From Gordionus sp. m RMFG-2023 (lineage: Eukaryota > Nematomorpha > Gordioida > Chordodea > Parachordodidae), in assembly GCF_954871325.1 (NCBI RefSeq), contig NC_088777.1:16841366-16905365 (forward strand): DNA of 64,000 bases, written 5' to 3'. Below are positions 12,201 through 23,080 of this stretch, in pieces. Made by a program: the position numbers and the translations under genes. The notes below the pieces were generated by a model. It did not search any database and was not told the origin of the DNA. It saw only the letters and a list, made by a program, of their open reading frames with translations. The stretch's first letter is position 1, and each line of letters starts with the position of its first letter.

Positions 12201-15200
12201 TTCCAAAATCTTTCAAAAAATTATTTACAGATTTGTTAATTTTAGAGAAACTAGTTCAGTTCAACTTTTATAAAATAAAGAAAAATTTAAAAATTTTAGT
12301 TAAAATTAAAACTATTATTTAGCGTTTTAAATTTTAATAGATCGTAACTAGATAAAACCTGGGACAAGTCAAACCATTCAATCTTATTTTAATATTTAAC
12401 AATTCTCTTATTCTTTCGCGAAGAAGCAAAATATTTTAAAATAATTAATTTAAAAAAATTTAATATAGCAAACTAATTTTGGTCTCAAATTCTATCGATT
12501 TTGCAAGATTAAATTTCAATTAAAATTAAATCAAAATTAAATCATAAGAATGATTCGTATGTAGCATCATTGTGGTTTTTCCGCTTTTGAACTCTAATAA
12601 TTTATATAGTTTTTTCATCATATGAATTATAAATGACTCAAAAGTTATCTGTAAAATTATCTACAATTTATAAGTAAGGTATTCTAAACATGCCGGAATA
12701 CATTTCCGGTAAAATCAAAATTTTAAATGTAAAAAAACGCGCTCAAAAAAAACGATTTAAAGTTGAAAAAAATAAACACATTGCCAGAAAAAACACATAG
12801 ATGCTATCATGTGTATAACCTGTCTTATAACAAAGTTAAGGCCCTCTTTTATAGTTCGAGAATGCTTTACAAGAGTTATGGTGTCTATATATTATTATAT
12901 ATATATATACAACCTGTCTTATAACAAAGTTTAGGCCCTCTTTTATAGTTCGAGAATGCTTTACAAGAGTTATGGTGTCTATATATTATTATATATATAT
13001 GTAACCTGTCTTATAACAAAGTTTAGGCCCTCTTTTATAGTTCGAGAATGCTTTGCAAGAGTTATGGAGTCTATATATTATTATATATATATAACCTGTC
13101 TTATAACAAAGTTTAGGCCCTCTTTTATAGTTCGAGAATGCCTTACAAGAGTTATGGTGTCTATATAATATTATACATATATAACCTGTCTTATAACAAA
13201 GTTTAGGCCCTCTTTTATAGTTCATGGTTTCTATATATTATTATATATATAACCTGTCTTATAACAAAGTTTAGGCTCTCTTTTATAGTTGGAAAAAGCT
13301 TTATAAGAGTTATGGTGTCATATATTATTTTAATCAAGATGAAAAAGCTATTAATAGTGAGCACTCTCTAACCCAGGATGCTTTCAACAAATAATGCATC
13401 AAGAAAATCTAATTTTAAATTTATATATTTTAATTTGGTTATTTTGTGGATGGAATAATTTATATCAAATTTTAGGAGATAATAAAAAAATACAAAAAAC
13501 CAGATATTTTACATGTTCAAATTGTATATTAAAATTTAAAATAAATTTATTCTCCATTTATTTTAAAAATATCGAATCATATCCTACTTAATAAATGAAA
13601 GACTTTCACAAAAATTTATATGAAAAATAAATTATTCTATAAAATGGTTGATATGGGATAAGAAAGTTTGAGATATAGATTGATAAATTATCCTTGCCAA
13701 TCTCTAAAAAATCATAAGTAGTAATGCAAAATCCCACTCAAGTCGGAAGCATTAAGCGCAAAAAAAATCAGCTCTTTCTTGAAGCGTGAGCCGAATTGCT
13801 AAGCCTTATAGCACCAGCCGGAAAAAATTGGATCAACCTAAGAGAGAGCTGTAAAATCGGTTCATTTGGAGCGCAAGCGGAAAAATTAGCTCAACCTTGG
13901 ATCGCCAGCCATAAATTCGATTAGCTACGCGCTTTAATTTTTAATAAAGGCGATAATTGATATTTTTGCTCCTAAACCTGATGATATATTAATTCAAAAT
14001 GTAAATCTATCAAGATATTCAATGTATTAATTTCCATTTTTATATAAACCGCTCAAAATTGGAACCTAATAATAATTATACTCTTAAATACTCGTGACTA
14101 TTTTCTATGAAAAATAAAATATCGATAGGAAAATGTTATTGGGTGAATGTTTATCTCGATGTATGATTTATGAATGAATCGTTATTGAAAATGACTTTGA
14201 CTATTGATTGGTATTTATAATTTCTTTAGAAGAAAAATCTTTTACTAGTAATTTTTTGTGAATATTGATAATTATTTTTATTTAGGAATATTTTCACTTT
14301 TTTTAGAAATGCGAAAGGGACGATTATAATTGGTCATTATAAACTATCTTTTTCTACAATTAATGACATAACACCCTTCTTAAATTTACATCAAAAAATT
14401 GTAAAAGTCTTGATATGAATATAGATTTTTTATTTTTTGTAAAGAATATTATTATCGGATTCTGGGAATTCATTTGTCGATTTTTATTATTTTGTTTAAA
14501 GATATTATCGTTTATTTTTCTTTCGAAGAATTTTTATTTATTATAGATGGTCATTTTTTTCTCGATCACATGAGATGATATTATAATTAAAGCTCAATAT
14601 AACAAGTTTAAAATGACTAATGACGGAAAATTGAAAATATTCCTAAATATTGTATAAGCATTAAATCAATAGTAATTACAGGTATGTGAACCCGGACCCT
14701 GAACTCTCCTGAACTCTCGTATTTTGGCTGTACCCTGACCCTTTTTAAAAGTGGAGGGTCCAAGGGTTCTAGGTGCCATAAAAATTTAAAAATTTATTAA
14801 CTTTTTTTCGTGGATTCATTTATTTTATCTTGGCGTTTTTCTTTTAACTTTCTTCCTGGACTTCCATTTTATTTAGAGATTGATATCATAAATTATTTTC
14901 TAGTATAGGTAATAGTATTTTATTATGTAAATTTATTAATAAATCTCCCCAAAAATATATATTGCATCAGATGTGCAGCCCATACTCTACAATTGGCTAT
15001 TAATGATTGCCTAAAAAATAATCACTTTAAAACTATCATTGATAAAGCAGGGGATGTTGCAAAATTTTTAAGAATTCCCACAATTGTAAGAATATTGAAA
15101 TCAATAAAAAGGTCAATGGCAATATTAGATTGCACAACACGTTGTTCCTCAATTTGTATGATGCTAGAACGATTATTAAATTTGAAAGATTTCTGTAATA

Positions 15201-17497
15201 ATTTTATTATAGGAGCATGTGAAGTCATTTTGGGGGAAGATGATTGGTGCCAAATAAACCTTACTAGTGTATTAGTTACTATAAAAATAACAACATTTTA
15301 CAATCAGAGCAATTATGTTTATCTGATTTTTATGGCATATGGATTAGATGCCTATTAGGTTTAGAAAGATTTACTAGTCCTTTTTTATACGAAATATTAG
15401 AAAACACGAAAATTCGAGAGCAATAATATTTGCAAAATAGTGTTGTATACGATTCTATATATTTAGACCCTCGATATCAAGTTTTATTGAGTATTATCAA
15501 AAACAAATGGCTAAAGACAATCTCAAGAATTTATGGCCTATGCAAACTCCATTATTTACAATATATTGGAGGCTACGACAATAATATCTACTGGTTGATA
15601 ATAATCATAATGATAGCAACATTGATAATTTAGAAATTTTACTTTTAAATAGAGAAAAAAAAAATTATCACCAGATAGAAAGGAGAATCAAAAAATGCCT
15701 ATTACATCTTTATTAGAAAAATTCTCAGAAGTTAAGAGAATAAATAAGGATACAAATATTTTAAAATTCTGGGAAGAAAATTCTTCAATTGTTTTATAAT
15801 GATAACTAGCTATTTTAGGTAAGCGTAGAACGTGGATTTTCATCTTTGAAATATATATTGTCTAATTTACGTGGAAATCTCAAGGATGATATTTTACAGA
15901 TATTATGATTGTGCGATTGAAAACATTTGAATAAATTATTTCATTTTAAAATTTTTTATTTGTAAATTATGAATGTGTATATATTGAAATATAATAATAA
16001 ATGAATGAAAAAAAAGTCTTATTTTAAGTCATTTTTTTATGTTCCCTGAACCCGGACCCTATTTTATTAATGTACCCGAACCTGAACCTAGACCCTTTTT
16101 TTTCTCGAAGGGTTCACATTAGTGATCTGCAAAAGTAGGCTCGGCCCGTTATTTAAAAAAAAAAATTCGGGCCGGGTCGGGCCTTAGAATTTTTTTAAAA
16201 TATATTTAGATTTATATATTTTATATTAAATTTTTTATGAAAAATAAAAATATTTGATTTTATTTATAGAACTAGACGCCATATAACATATGTCTTTTAT
16301 TTTGAGTAATCATAAAAATAATTTATATATTTAAATAAAATCGGGCCGGGCCGGGCCGGGCCGGTAAATTTTTTTAAAAAAAATTTTGGATTCAGGCCGG
16401 GCTGGCAAAAAATTTTTAAAAAAATTTCGGGTTCGAGCCGGGCCGGCAAAACTTATAAAAAAAAATTTCGGGTTCGGGCCAGGCCGACTAAACTTTTTTT
16501 TAAAAAATTACAGGCCGGGGCGGACTTAAAAAATTAGAGCCTATGCAGATCACTTATTCACATCCCTGATAGTAATAGTCATTTTCAATAACGGTTCGTT
16601 CATAATTCATACATCGAGTTTGAGATTTTCATTCTTAAAACTAATAAAATTTTCCTTTTGATATAATTTTTCTTAAAAAATAGTCAAATATAATAACAAA
16701 TCTATAAGAGTAATTATTATTATATTCCAATTTTAAACGGTTTGTATAAAAATAGAAATTAATAACTGATTATCCTGATAGATTTGCATTTTGAAATAAT
16801 ATATCATCAGCAAATTCAGGATTCAGGACCAAAAATATCTCTATTGCCATTATATTGATTTTAAAAATAAATAAGCGGTTCGCTAATCGATTTTATGACT
16901 AGCACTAGGCTTAGCCAATTTTTCCGGCTCGCGCCCCAAGGTTAAGCCGATCTTTTCAGCTCGAGCTCCAATGCAGAGCCGATCATATCGGCTTGCACTC
17001 CAGCCAATTTTTTTCAGCTCGCGCAAATGCTGATTTTTGCCTAAAAAATAAGTTAAACCGTTTTCGGTATAAGTGGAACCATTTTTTATCACTATGCACA
17101 AGAGTTCTAGTCAATTATGCAAAATTCAGTTTGATTAGCCCGGTCCCTACAATTTACATATAACTATACGTTTTAATATTTTACTAAAAAATATCGTAAC
17201 CTCTATAAATATTATACAATTAATAAAATTTATTAGTTCCTTCAAACAACTCTTATAATATATCAATAATAATACTGAGGAATTGAAGGTCACATTTGAA
17301 GTAAAGTTAGTCATATTGTTCGAAGGATTGAAGCCACAGGTTTGATAAGGATTTTCTCTGGATACGAAAGGAATCAATTGAATTTGAAATGGATGGAAGA
17401 ACATCATGGCAGAAATTAATATATAATTTTTAAGCTGATACCTTCCAAATCCTAAATTTCTAAGTATTTCTTCGAAATTGGAATCCAAGCTTGACAT
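3299..17497 (-). CDS. SLC22-type major facilitator transporter, nine exons, C-terminus missing
   Basis: Multi-pass plasma-membrane carrier of the organic cation/anion transporter type (MFS, SLC22); substrate unknown. Exons on the minus strand in coding order: 17276-17497, 11349-11612, 7621-7854, 7076-7272, 6656-6744, 5979-6222, 5554-5685, 5341-5423, 3299-3419. All junctions are GT-AG and all phases agree, giving 528 codons plus 2 nt. The start ATG (17495-17497) follows an in-frame stop at 17522-17524. Family signs: FEEILRNLGFGRYQ at the N-terminus; a long first extracellular loop (about residues 45-155) rich in N-glycosylation sequons (NMT, NFT, NVT, NSS, NET, NSS, NQS); KMTIVDEW before TM2; the MFS loop GSFVFALMSDIHGRKR; DESVYWL where PESPRWL is usual; KIGRRKPL; and LYIAEIYPTEIR after TM10. 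TM11-12 and the tail were not found and probably lie left of the window. Introns 1, 2 and 8 hold transposons. Confidence 0.93.
3586..5227. mobile_element. Decayed hAT element in SLC22 intron 8
   Basis: The ends CAGTCCCAATTTTAG at 3586 and, inverted, CAGGTCCAATTCTAG at 5227 match in about 13 of 15 positions. G- or C-rich tracts lie just inside both ends, as in other hATs here. Around 4250-4380 on the plus strand a degenerate frame reads like a TTF-type zinc finger (FCLPCKIY, then NGE), the N-terminal domain of ZMYM1-like hAT transposases. No intact ORF. I could not find a matching 8-bp TSD, so the boundaries are less certain than for other elements. Confidence 0.65.
7981..8203. mobile_element. 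Small inverted-repeat element (MITE) in SLC22 intron 2
   Basis: About 45 bp at each end are inverted copies: TTGTTAAACGG with GAGCCGAT inside at 7981, and the reverse complement of CGGCTCGAAATGAGCCGTTT at 8179-8198. The total is 223 bp and non-coding. Superfamily not determined; no convincing TSD. Confidence 0.7.
8204..10850. other. SLC22 intron 2, unassigned stretch
   Basis: Intronic AT-rich sequence with no exon of the SLC22 gene. A purine-rich part at about 9060-9760 looks like a decayed plus-strand coding region, but no frame gives a recognisable protein. A G tract of more than 10 bases occurs near 9927. Confidence 0.4.
10853..10935. repeat. Two-copy tandem repeat, about 42-bp unit
   Basis: ATAAATATTATAATTC and the following 26 or so bases are repeated head to tail with one visible difference (AGTCTC versus AATCTC). 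Confidence 0.8.
10972..11170. mobile_element. GGCCCGGCC-type MITE fragment in SLC22 intron 2
   Basis: CAGAGATATGCGAAGG opens the segment and GCCCGGCCCGGG and ACCGGCCCAGGTAGGCC lie inside, GC-rich islands in AT-rich DNA. It belongs to the same family as the complete copy at 16120-16556. The right end is ambiguous. Confidence 0.5.
12817..13335. repeat. Minisatellite, six copies of a 90-94 bp unit
   Basis: Units start with AACCTGTCTTATAAC at 12817, 12911, 13003, 13093, 13183 and 13251. Each contains TTTAGGCCCTCTTTTATAG and ends in an alternating TA run. The fifth unit is internally deleted (68 bp). The array lies in SLC22 intron 1. Open frames across it on both strands come from the repeat and are not genes. 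Confidence 0.95.
14993..15633 (+). pseudogene. hAT transposase core remnant
   Basis: Two open pieces read as the middle of a BED-type hAT transposase. The first has AINDCLKNNHFKTIIDKA, a variant of the usual LAVNDALK block, followed by ILDCTTRCSSICMMLERL, where functional relatives have TRWNS. The second begins near YDSIYLDPRYQVLL, resembling the A-LDPRFK block upstream of the dimerisation domain. Stops separate the pieces; the dimerisation domain is not recognisable after 15633. Non-functional. Confidence 0.75.
16120..16556. mobile_element. GGGCCGGGC-type MITE, innermost layer of the nest
   Basis: The ends TAGTGATCTGCA and, inverted, TAAGTGATCTGCA are near-perfect inverted repeats. A 7-bp TSD TTCACAT flanks it at 113-119 past 16000 and again at 16557-16563. 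The interior holds repeated GGGCCGGGC words separated by A/T runs. Non-coding, 437 bp. The ends and composition suggest a non-autonomous hAT, although the TSD is one base short of the usual eight. Confidence 0.85.
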
Positions 17498-19237
17498 TTG
17501 AGATGAAATAAAATTTGACAATTATATTACTTTTAAAAGTAAAAATTTATGAAACATAAGTTTATGAGCCATTTGTTATTTTTAAACATTATTAAAAATT
17601 ATAACATTGCATTTTTTGTTGTTTATAATTTTATCAAAATCCTTGAAATTGTTATTTTAGATAATTTGTTATAAAAATTAAAAACTATATAAGAAACGGT
17701 CATACATAATAAAACATAAAAATGAGACCGCTTGACCAATTTTTTTTAAAATAAGATCGCAAGATAAATGTTCATTAAATAACAGAGCATTTCCAACAGT
17801 GAAATATATTGCTTTGTAGGCACATAATTAAAAATGAGAGGGAAGTACCGAAAAAGAGTTTGTAAGAAAGAAATAATGTAGTGGATGTCACAGGCTTCAA
17901 ATGTCGTTATATTGGGCATTTTGCCAAGTGAGATGATAGATAAAAGTTTCTTCACTCATTCCAAATTTTTATTGGCTAAATTAATCTTATTTCATATTTT
18001 TTATTATAGCCAAAGGTAATCACATACACAAATATAAGAAACAACAAATTAGCATTTTTAAGCCACAAAATTTTTTTAAAAAAGGAACATTACAGATGTT
18101 AAATTCATTTTTTATCTATTTCTTATATTTATTATCTAAGATATATATTCATAATATATAGATCGAAAATGGCAAGTATTTTCAATATAGCGAGTATTCA
18201 ATATAACAGAGAAAATAACATATAATAACAGTAAGTTTGTAGGTTTGTGTTTGGCATGGAAAATAAAAGGAAACCATATATTTATAAAAACTAAATGAGA
18301 AATATTCCCAGGAAAAATAAATCAATTTTCCGCGTAGATACCCTATGCTTACATTACTACATATGATGTATATATTTTTCACTACCCGCTACCCATCTAT
18401 TTTTTAAATAAGTAAAAGAGTTGCTGAAAGTCATCTCATACCTTCCATCTGTGTTAAATGGCATATAGAGGATATAGACGTTGTTAGTGTTATAGATTCT
18501 CTATAAAAAATTTCTTATTAACATAATAGCATTTTTAAAAACCCGAGAGGAACTGGAATCTTCTTCTTTTAATTCTATATCATTATCTTCTTCAAACAAA
18601 ATTAACATCGGCTTCATTTTCGTAAATACTCATTATAAAAATAAAATGATATTATGTTAATTTTTTGGCTATCTCAGTCACATATTTTAATAGATAAATT
18701 TTAGATTTAAAATTCAATTTATAATAAAAAAAAAGAAGCATTTGTATTTGTCTGTAATCGTAATAAATATAAAATACCTTTTATTACTTTCAAAAATATT
18801 CAAATAAATACTATATATAAAAAAGTATTTATATTTAGTATCAAGTATTCGCGTTACTGCCCAAACCTGATAGGATTATGTCAATATAAACTTAAAATAT
18901 TTGGCGCAGTCGCAAACCATATCCCTTGCAAGTGATATCATTATGTTTACAGCTAATGTGTTGTGCAAAATATATGCCAGCTTCACATTTTTATCCTATT
19001 TTAATTAAATTAAACAGATACATGTAAATGGTATGTTGGTTATAAATAATAAAGAACTAGGTGTAAGGTAAGGTTATTATATATTTTGAATTTTAGAGGC
19101 AAACAATTTTGCAAATATAATTATGTTGTATTTACTTTCTTTTTTTGTATTTAATCTTTTTATTTTTATAATTTGTAGAAAATTTTATCTGGCGTAACCT
19201 GGAACACTCTTTTTTAAACACCCATGTACATTACACA
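17498..19237. other. Upstream of the SLC22 start; unassigned
   Basis: No exon, RNA gene or repeat recognised. The core promoter of the SLC22 gene should lie just right of 17497 on the minus strand, but I see no clear TATA or initiator element. Confidence 0.4.
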
Positions 19238-19621
19238 AGGTCCGTGAAGTTGGCCCCCCACTTTTGGATTTTTAATAGTTTATCAGTTGGACTGATTTGT
19301 ACCGTTTTCAGTTCGATTTTTACCATCAGCGTTTTTGAGATATTCAAAGAACAAAATGGGGGGCCAACTTCACGATAGCCCCCCAACTTTTGAATTTAAA
19401 AATAAAAAATGTATAGGTCGATAGAGGATGATTTGTACCGATTTGTACCGTTTTCAGTGCGATTTGTACCATCACCGTTTTCCAGCTATTGACCGTTAAA
19501 AATATGACGCCAAAAATAAAAAACACTCAAAATTATTTTTTTAAAAACTTCTTAACGTACAACGATAGAGAATTTTTTTCTCTTCCTAATGATGCCCCAA
19601 ATTAAGTTTTATCTTCATTAT

Positions 19622-19897
19622 TTATTCCGTAAATCATATTTTAACCCCGATATTCAAAATTTGAATTTACAAAACTGGCATTTTATCATTTTCAATTGAA
19701 CATATAAATAATATATCTAATTTAGAATCAATTATATGATTATTTAGCCCGTCCTATAGTTATTCCGTAAATCATATTTTAACCCCGATATTCAAAATTT
19801 GAATTTACAAAACTGGCATTTTATCATTTTCAATTGAACATATAAATAATATATCTAATTTAGAATCAATTGTATGATTATTTAGACCGTCCTATAG
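19622..19897. repeat. 138-bp tandem duplication, two copies
   Basis: 19622-19759 and 19760-19897 are nearly identical, starting TTATTCCGTAAATC and ending CGTCCTATAG. The period is 138 bp, a multiple of three. The second copy forms the start of the ORF at 19870. Confidence 0.95.
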
Positions 19898-20259
19898 ATA
19901 GAGGGCTATGTAATGTAAAAAATTTATCAAATATTACTTGTAAATATATATTATCTTCTACGTTACTTTTAAATCGTTATAATAAATTATTAGAAATCAT
20001 ATTAAAAACGGGGCAATACCATTTAATTGATATAAAAACAATACCAAAATATTTCAAAATTGATCAAATTATTTACACCCTTAGAGGTGTAATAGCTTAT
20101 GAAGGCAATGAGCAAAACGATCCAAATATTTTAGGTCATTATATCGATTATTGCCTATGTCGCAATAATGTATGGAAGGTTTTTAATAATTTAAAAGTTA
20201 AAAAAATTTTCAATATACCTAAAAAAATTAGACCGCATATATATATATACACTATTTGA
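19870..20259 (+). CDS. ORF resembling the C-terminal (histidine-box) half of a ubiquitin-specific protease
   Basis: 129 codons inside the foldback element. Residues of about 70-110 read IIYTLRGVIAYEG, then LGHYIDYC, then NVWKVFNN. This is the order of the C-terminal part of USP (peptidase C19) domains: a beta strand, a GHY catalytic-histidine box, a short strand, W-x-x-F-N/D. The usual downstream Asp/Asn position is NN here. No cysteine box (typically NxGNTC-like) is visible in this ORF, so it is partial or only similar. The ATG lies in the second copy of the 138-bp duplication, so the true start may be upstream or in another exon. The match is from memory of the motif; a domain search is needed to prove it. 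Confidence 0.45.
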   Translation: MYDYLDRPIDRGLCNVKNLSNITCKYILSSTLLLNRYNKLLEIILKTGQYHLIDIKTIPKYFKIDQIIYTLRGVIAYEGNEQNDPNILGHYIDYCLCRNNVWKVFNNLKVKKIFNIPKKIRPHIYIYTI

Positions 20260-20768
20260 TATCCTATCATTTTTATAATGAAATCTATTCTCAATTTAAA
20301 TTTTTATTATTTTTTATAATTTGATATAGATTTTATAAAAATTAGTATTAATTTATTTTCTAACTATATAAAAAATTGCATAATTATTTGGATTTGTATA
20401 ATTATTATAACAATATAATATATAAAATTTGGATAATAAAATACATAAATATGTTAATCATTTAGGAATATATTAATTTATATTTATATAATCTCAGAAT
20501 ATATTAATTTATATTTATATAAAGTTAGAATATAGTAATTTATAATATCATTTTATAATATATTAATTGATATTATATCATTTTAGAATATAGGATAAGG
20601 TTACCAAAAAATTAGTAAATATTTATGAACAATGATAAAAGAAATTACAACAAAGGTTACTAGTTAAAGAATAAATGCGCTCTTGGATTATAAACTTTTG
20701 GCTCTTTTGGAAAGGGTGAATCTGAGAACCAGTAAAATATATTTTTTTTATCTAAAAATTTAATATTA

Positions 20769-22830
20769 TTTTAGATTGTATCTACAATCATAGCAGAAGT
20801 AAATACTTTTCCAAATGTGAGACTTTGATGGAGCAATCAAAGAATCAAAACACTACTGTTTAATTATAACCTACGAATTCAACAAAAACACCTTCAAATT
20901 AAACATCATTATATTTCTTTAATAAAACGAAATCATATATTATTGTGTTTATTTATGTAAATATATTTATTTATATATATAATAAAGTAATATTCCATAT
21001 TATGTGTCCATTTTTGAAAAATATTTATAAATAAGCAAACCAAACTATTAAAAATTTATTAAGCATTTTTGTTAAAATATATATATTTATAAATATATTA
21101 AGTTAGGATAAACAAATAAATATAAATATTTACAATATGTGTATATTTTTAGATAAAGCTTAATTTAGGCATCATTAAGAAGAGAAAAAAAATTCTCTAT
21201 CGTTGTACGTTAAGAAATTTAAAAAAAAAATAATTTTGAGTGTTTTTTATTTTTGGCGCCATATTTTTAACGGTCAATAACTGGAAAACGGTAATGGTAC
21301 AAATCGAGTTTGAAATGGTACAAATCGGGTACAAATCAATCCCGTTTTAAAAATTTGAAAAATCTCAAATTTTGAATATCGGGGGGGGGGGGGGGGGCTA
21401 ACTTCACGCTATAATATAAGGTTTAAAATTTGATTTACGGAATAAATAATGAATATAAAGGTTAATTTGAGGTATCATAAGGAAGAGAAAAAAATTCTCT
21501 ATCGCTGTACGTTAAGAAATTTTTTTTAAAAAAATTTGAGTTTTTAACGGTCAATAGCTGGAAAACGGTAATGGTACAAATCGAGTTTGAAAAGGTACAA
21601 ATTGGATACAAATCAATCCCGTTTTAAAAGTTTGAAAAATCTCAAATTTTGAATATCGGAGGGGGGGGGGGGGGAGCTAACTTCACCCTATAATATAAGG
21701 TTTAAAATTTGATTTCCGGAATAAATAATGAAGATAAAGTTTAATTTGAGGCATCATTAAGAAGATAAAAAAAATCTCTATCGTTGTACGTTAAGAAATT
21801 AAAAAAAAATAATTTTGAGTGTTTTTTATTTTTGGCGCCATATTTTTAACGGTCAATAGCTGGAAAACGGTAATGGTATAAATCGGTACAAATCAATCCC
21901 TTTTTAAAAATTTTAAAAATCTAAAATTTTGAATATCGGGGGGGGGGGGGGCTAACTTCACGCTATAATATAAAGTTTAATATTTGATTTTCGGAATAAA
22001 TAATGAAGATAAAGTTTAATTTGAGGCATCATTAGGAAGAGAAAAAAATTCTCTATCGTTGTATGTTAAGAAATTTTTTTTAAAAAAATTTTGAGTGTTT
22101 TTTATTTTTGGCGCCATATTTTTAACGGTCAATAGCTGGAAAACGGTGATAGTACTAATCAAACTGAAATTTTAGATTGTATCTACAATCATAGCAGAAG
22201 TAAATACTTTTTCAAATGTGAGACTTTGATGGAGCAAATCAAAGAATCAAAACACTACTGTTTAATTATAACCTACGAATTCAACAAAAACACCTTCAAA
22301 TTAAACATCATTATATTTCTTTAATAAAACGAAATCATATATTATTGTGTTTATTTATGTAAATATATTTATTTATATATATAATAAAGTAATATTCCAT
22401 ATTATGTGTCCATTTTTGAAAAATATTTATAAATAAGCAAACCAAACTATTAAAAATTTATTAAGCATTTTTGTTAAAATATATATATTTATAAATATAT
22501 TAAGTTAGGATAAACAAATAAATATAAATATTTACAATATGTGTATATTTTTAGATAAAGCTTAATTTAGGCATCATTAAGAAGAGAAAAAAAAATTCTC
22601 TATCGTTGTACGTTAAGAAATTTTAAAAAAAAATAATTTTGAGTGTTTTTTATTTTTGGCGCCATATTTTTAACGGTCAATAACTGGAAAACGGTAATGG
22701 TACAAATCGAGTTTGAAACGGTACAAATCGGGTACAAATCAATCCCGTTTTAAAAATTTGAAAAATCTCAAATTTTGAATATCGGGGGGGGGGGGGGGGC
22801 TAACTTCACGCTATAATATAAGGTTTAAAA
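20769..22830. repeat. 1.4-kb direct duplication within the foldback element
   Basis: A block beginning TTAGATTGTATCTACAATC at 20771 recurs at 22172 (period 1401 bp). Homology extends about 650 bp, through the poly-G tract of the arm unit. The duplication carries along the array units between the two blocks. Confidence 0.9.
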
Positions 22831-23080
22831 TTTGATTTACGAAATAAATAATGAAGATAAAGCTTAATTTGAGGCATCATAAGGAAGAGAAAAAAATTCT
22901 CTATCGTTGTACGTTAAGAAAGTTTTTAAAAAAATAATTTTGAGTGTTTTTATTTTTGGCGCCATATTTTTAACGGTCAATAGCTGGAAAACGGTGTTGG
23001 TACAAATCGAATCTGAAAAAGGTACAAATCGGATACAAATCAATCCCGTTCTAAAAGTTCGAAAAATCTCAAATTATACT
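21180..23080. repeat. Array of about 300-bp arm units with poly-G tracts
   Basis: Six units in one orientation share CTCTATCGTTGTACGTTAAG, TTTTTAACGGTCAATA, GGTACAAATC and, in most, ATATCGG followed by a G run of 11 or more bases and CTAACTTCACG. Units are interrupted by the 1.4-kb duplication. Confidence 0.9.

Larger units (their letters stand above)
14677..16568 (+). mobile_element. Decayed hAT element (middle layer of the nest)
   Basis: An 8-bp TSD ATAGTAAT lies at 14669-14676 and 16569-16576. The left end reads TACAGGTATGTGAACCC and the right end, inverted, reads CAGGGATGTGAA. Both subterminal regions repeat GAACCCGGACCC-like words. The plus strand carries transposase remnants: 14993-15358, with LAINDCLKNN- and ILDCTTRCSS-like blocks of the hAT catalytic core, and 15430-15633. 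The core contains stops, so the copy is dead. The right subterminal region is interrupted by the MITE at 16120-16556. Confidence 0.85.
13755..17060. mobile_element. Outer element of a three-deep nest, with about 450-bp inverted arms
   Basis: The arms at about 13755-14215 and 16580-17060 are diverged inverted copies: left ...AAATTCGATTAGC... near 13913 pairs with right GCTAATCGATTTTATG near 16881, and left ATCGATGTATGATTTATGAATG-like sequence near 14157 pairs with the 16590-16615 region. Both arms carry several GAGCCG/CGGCTC-type motifs. Exact ends and TSD are unclear. A hAT (14677-16568) sits inside, and a MITE sits inside that. Everything lies in SLC22 intron 1. Confidence 0.65.

Noticed and set aside
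12956-13225. Overlapping open frames on both strands
   Set aside because: They are read-through of the 92-bp minisatellite on both strands, not genes.
16883-17101. 72-codon minus-strand frame near SLC22 exon 1
   Set aside because: It lies in the inverted arm of the nested element and reflects its GAGCCG-type repeats; it has no place in the SLC22 exon chain.
17746-17955. 69-codon minus-strand frame upstream of the SLC22 start
   Set aside because: Hydrophobic by AT bias, no family resemblance, and SLC22 already has a good N-terminal exon with an upstream in-frame stop.
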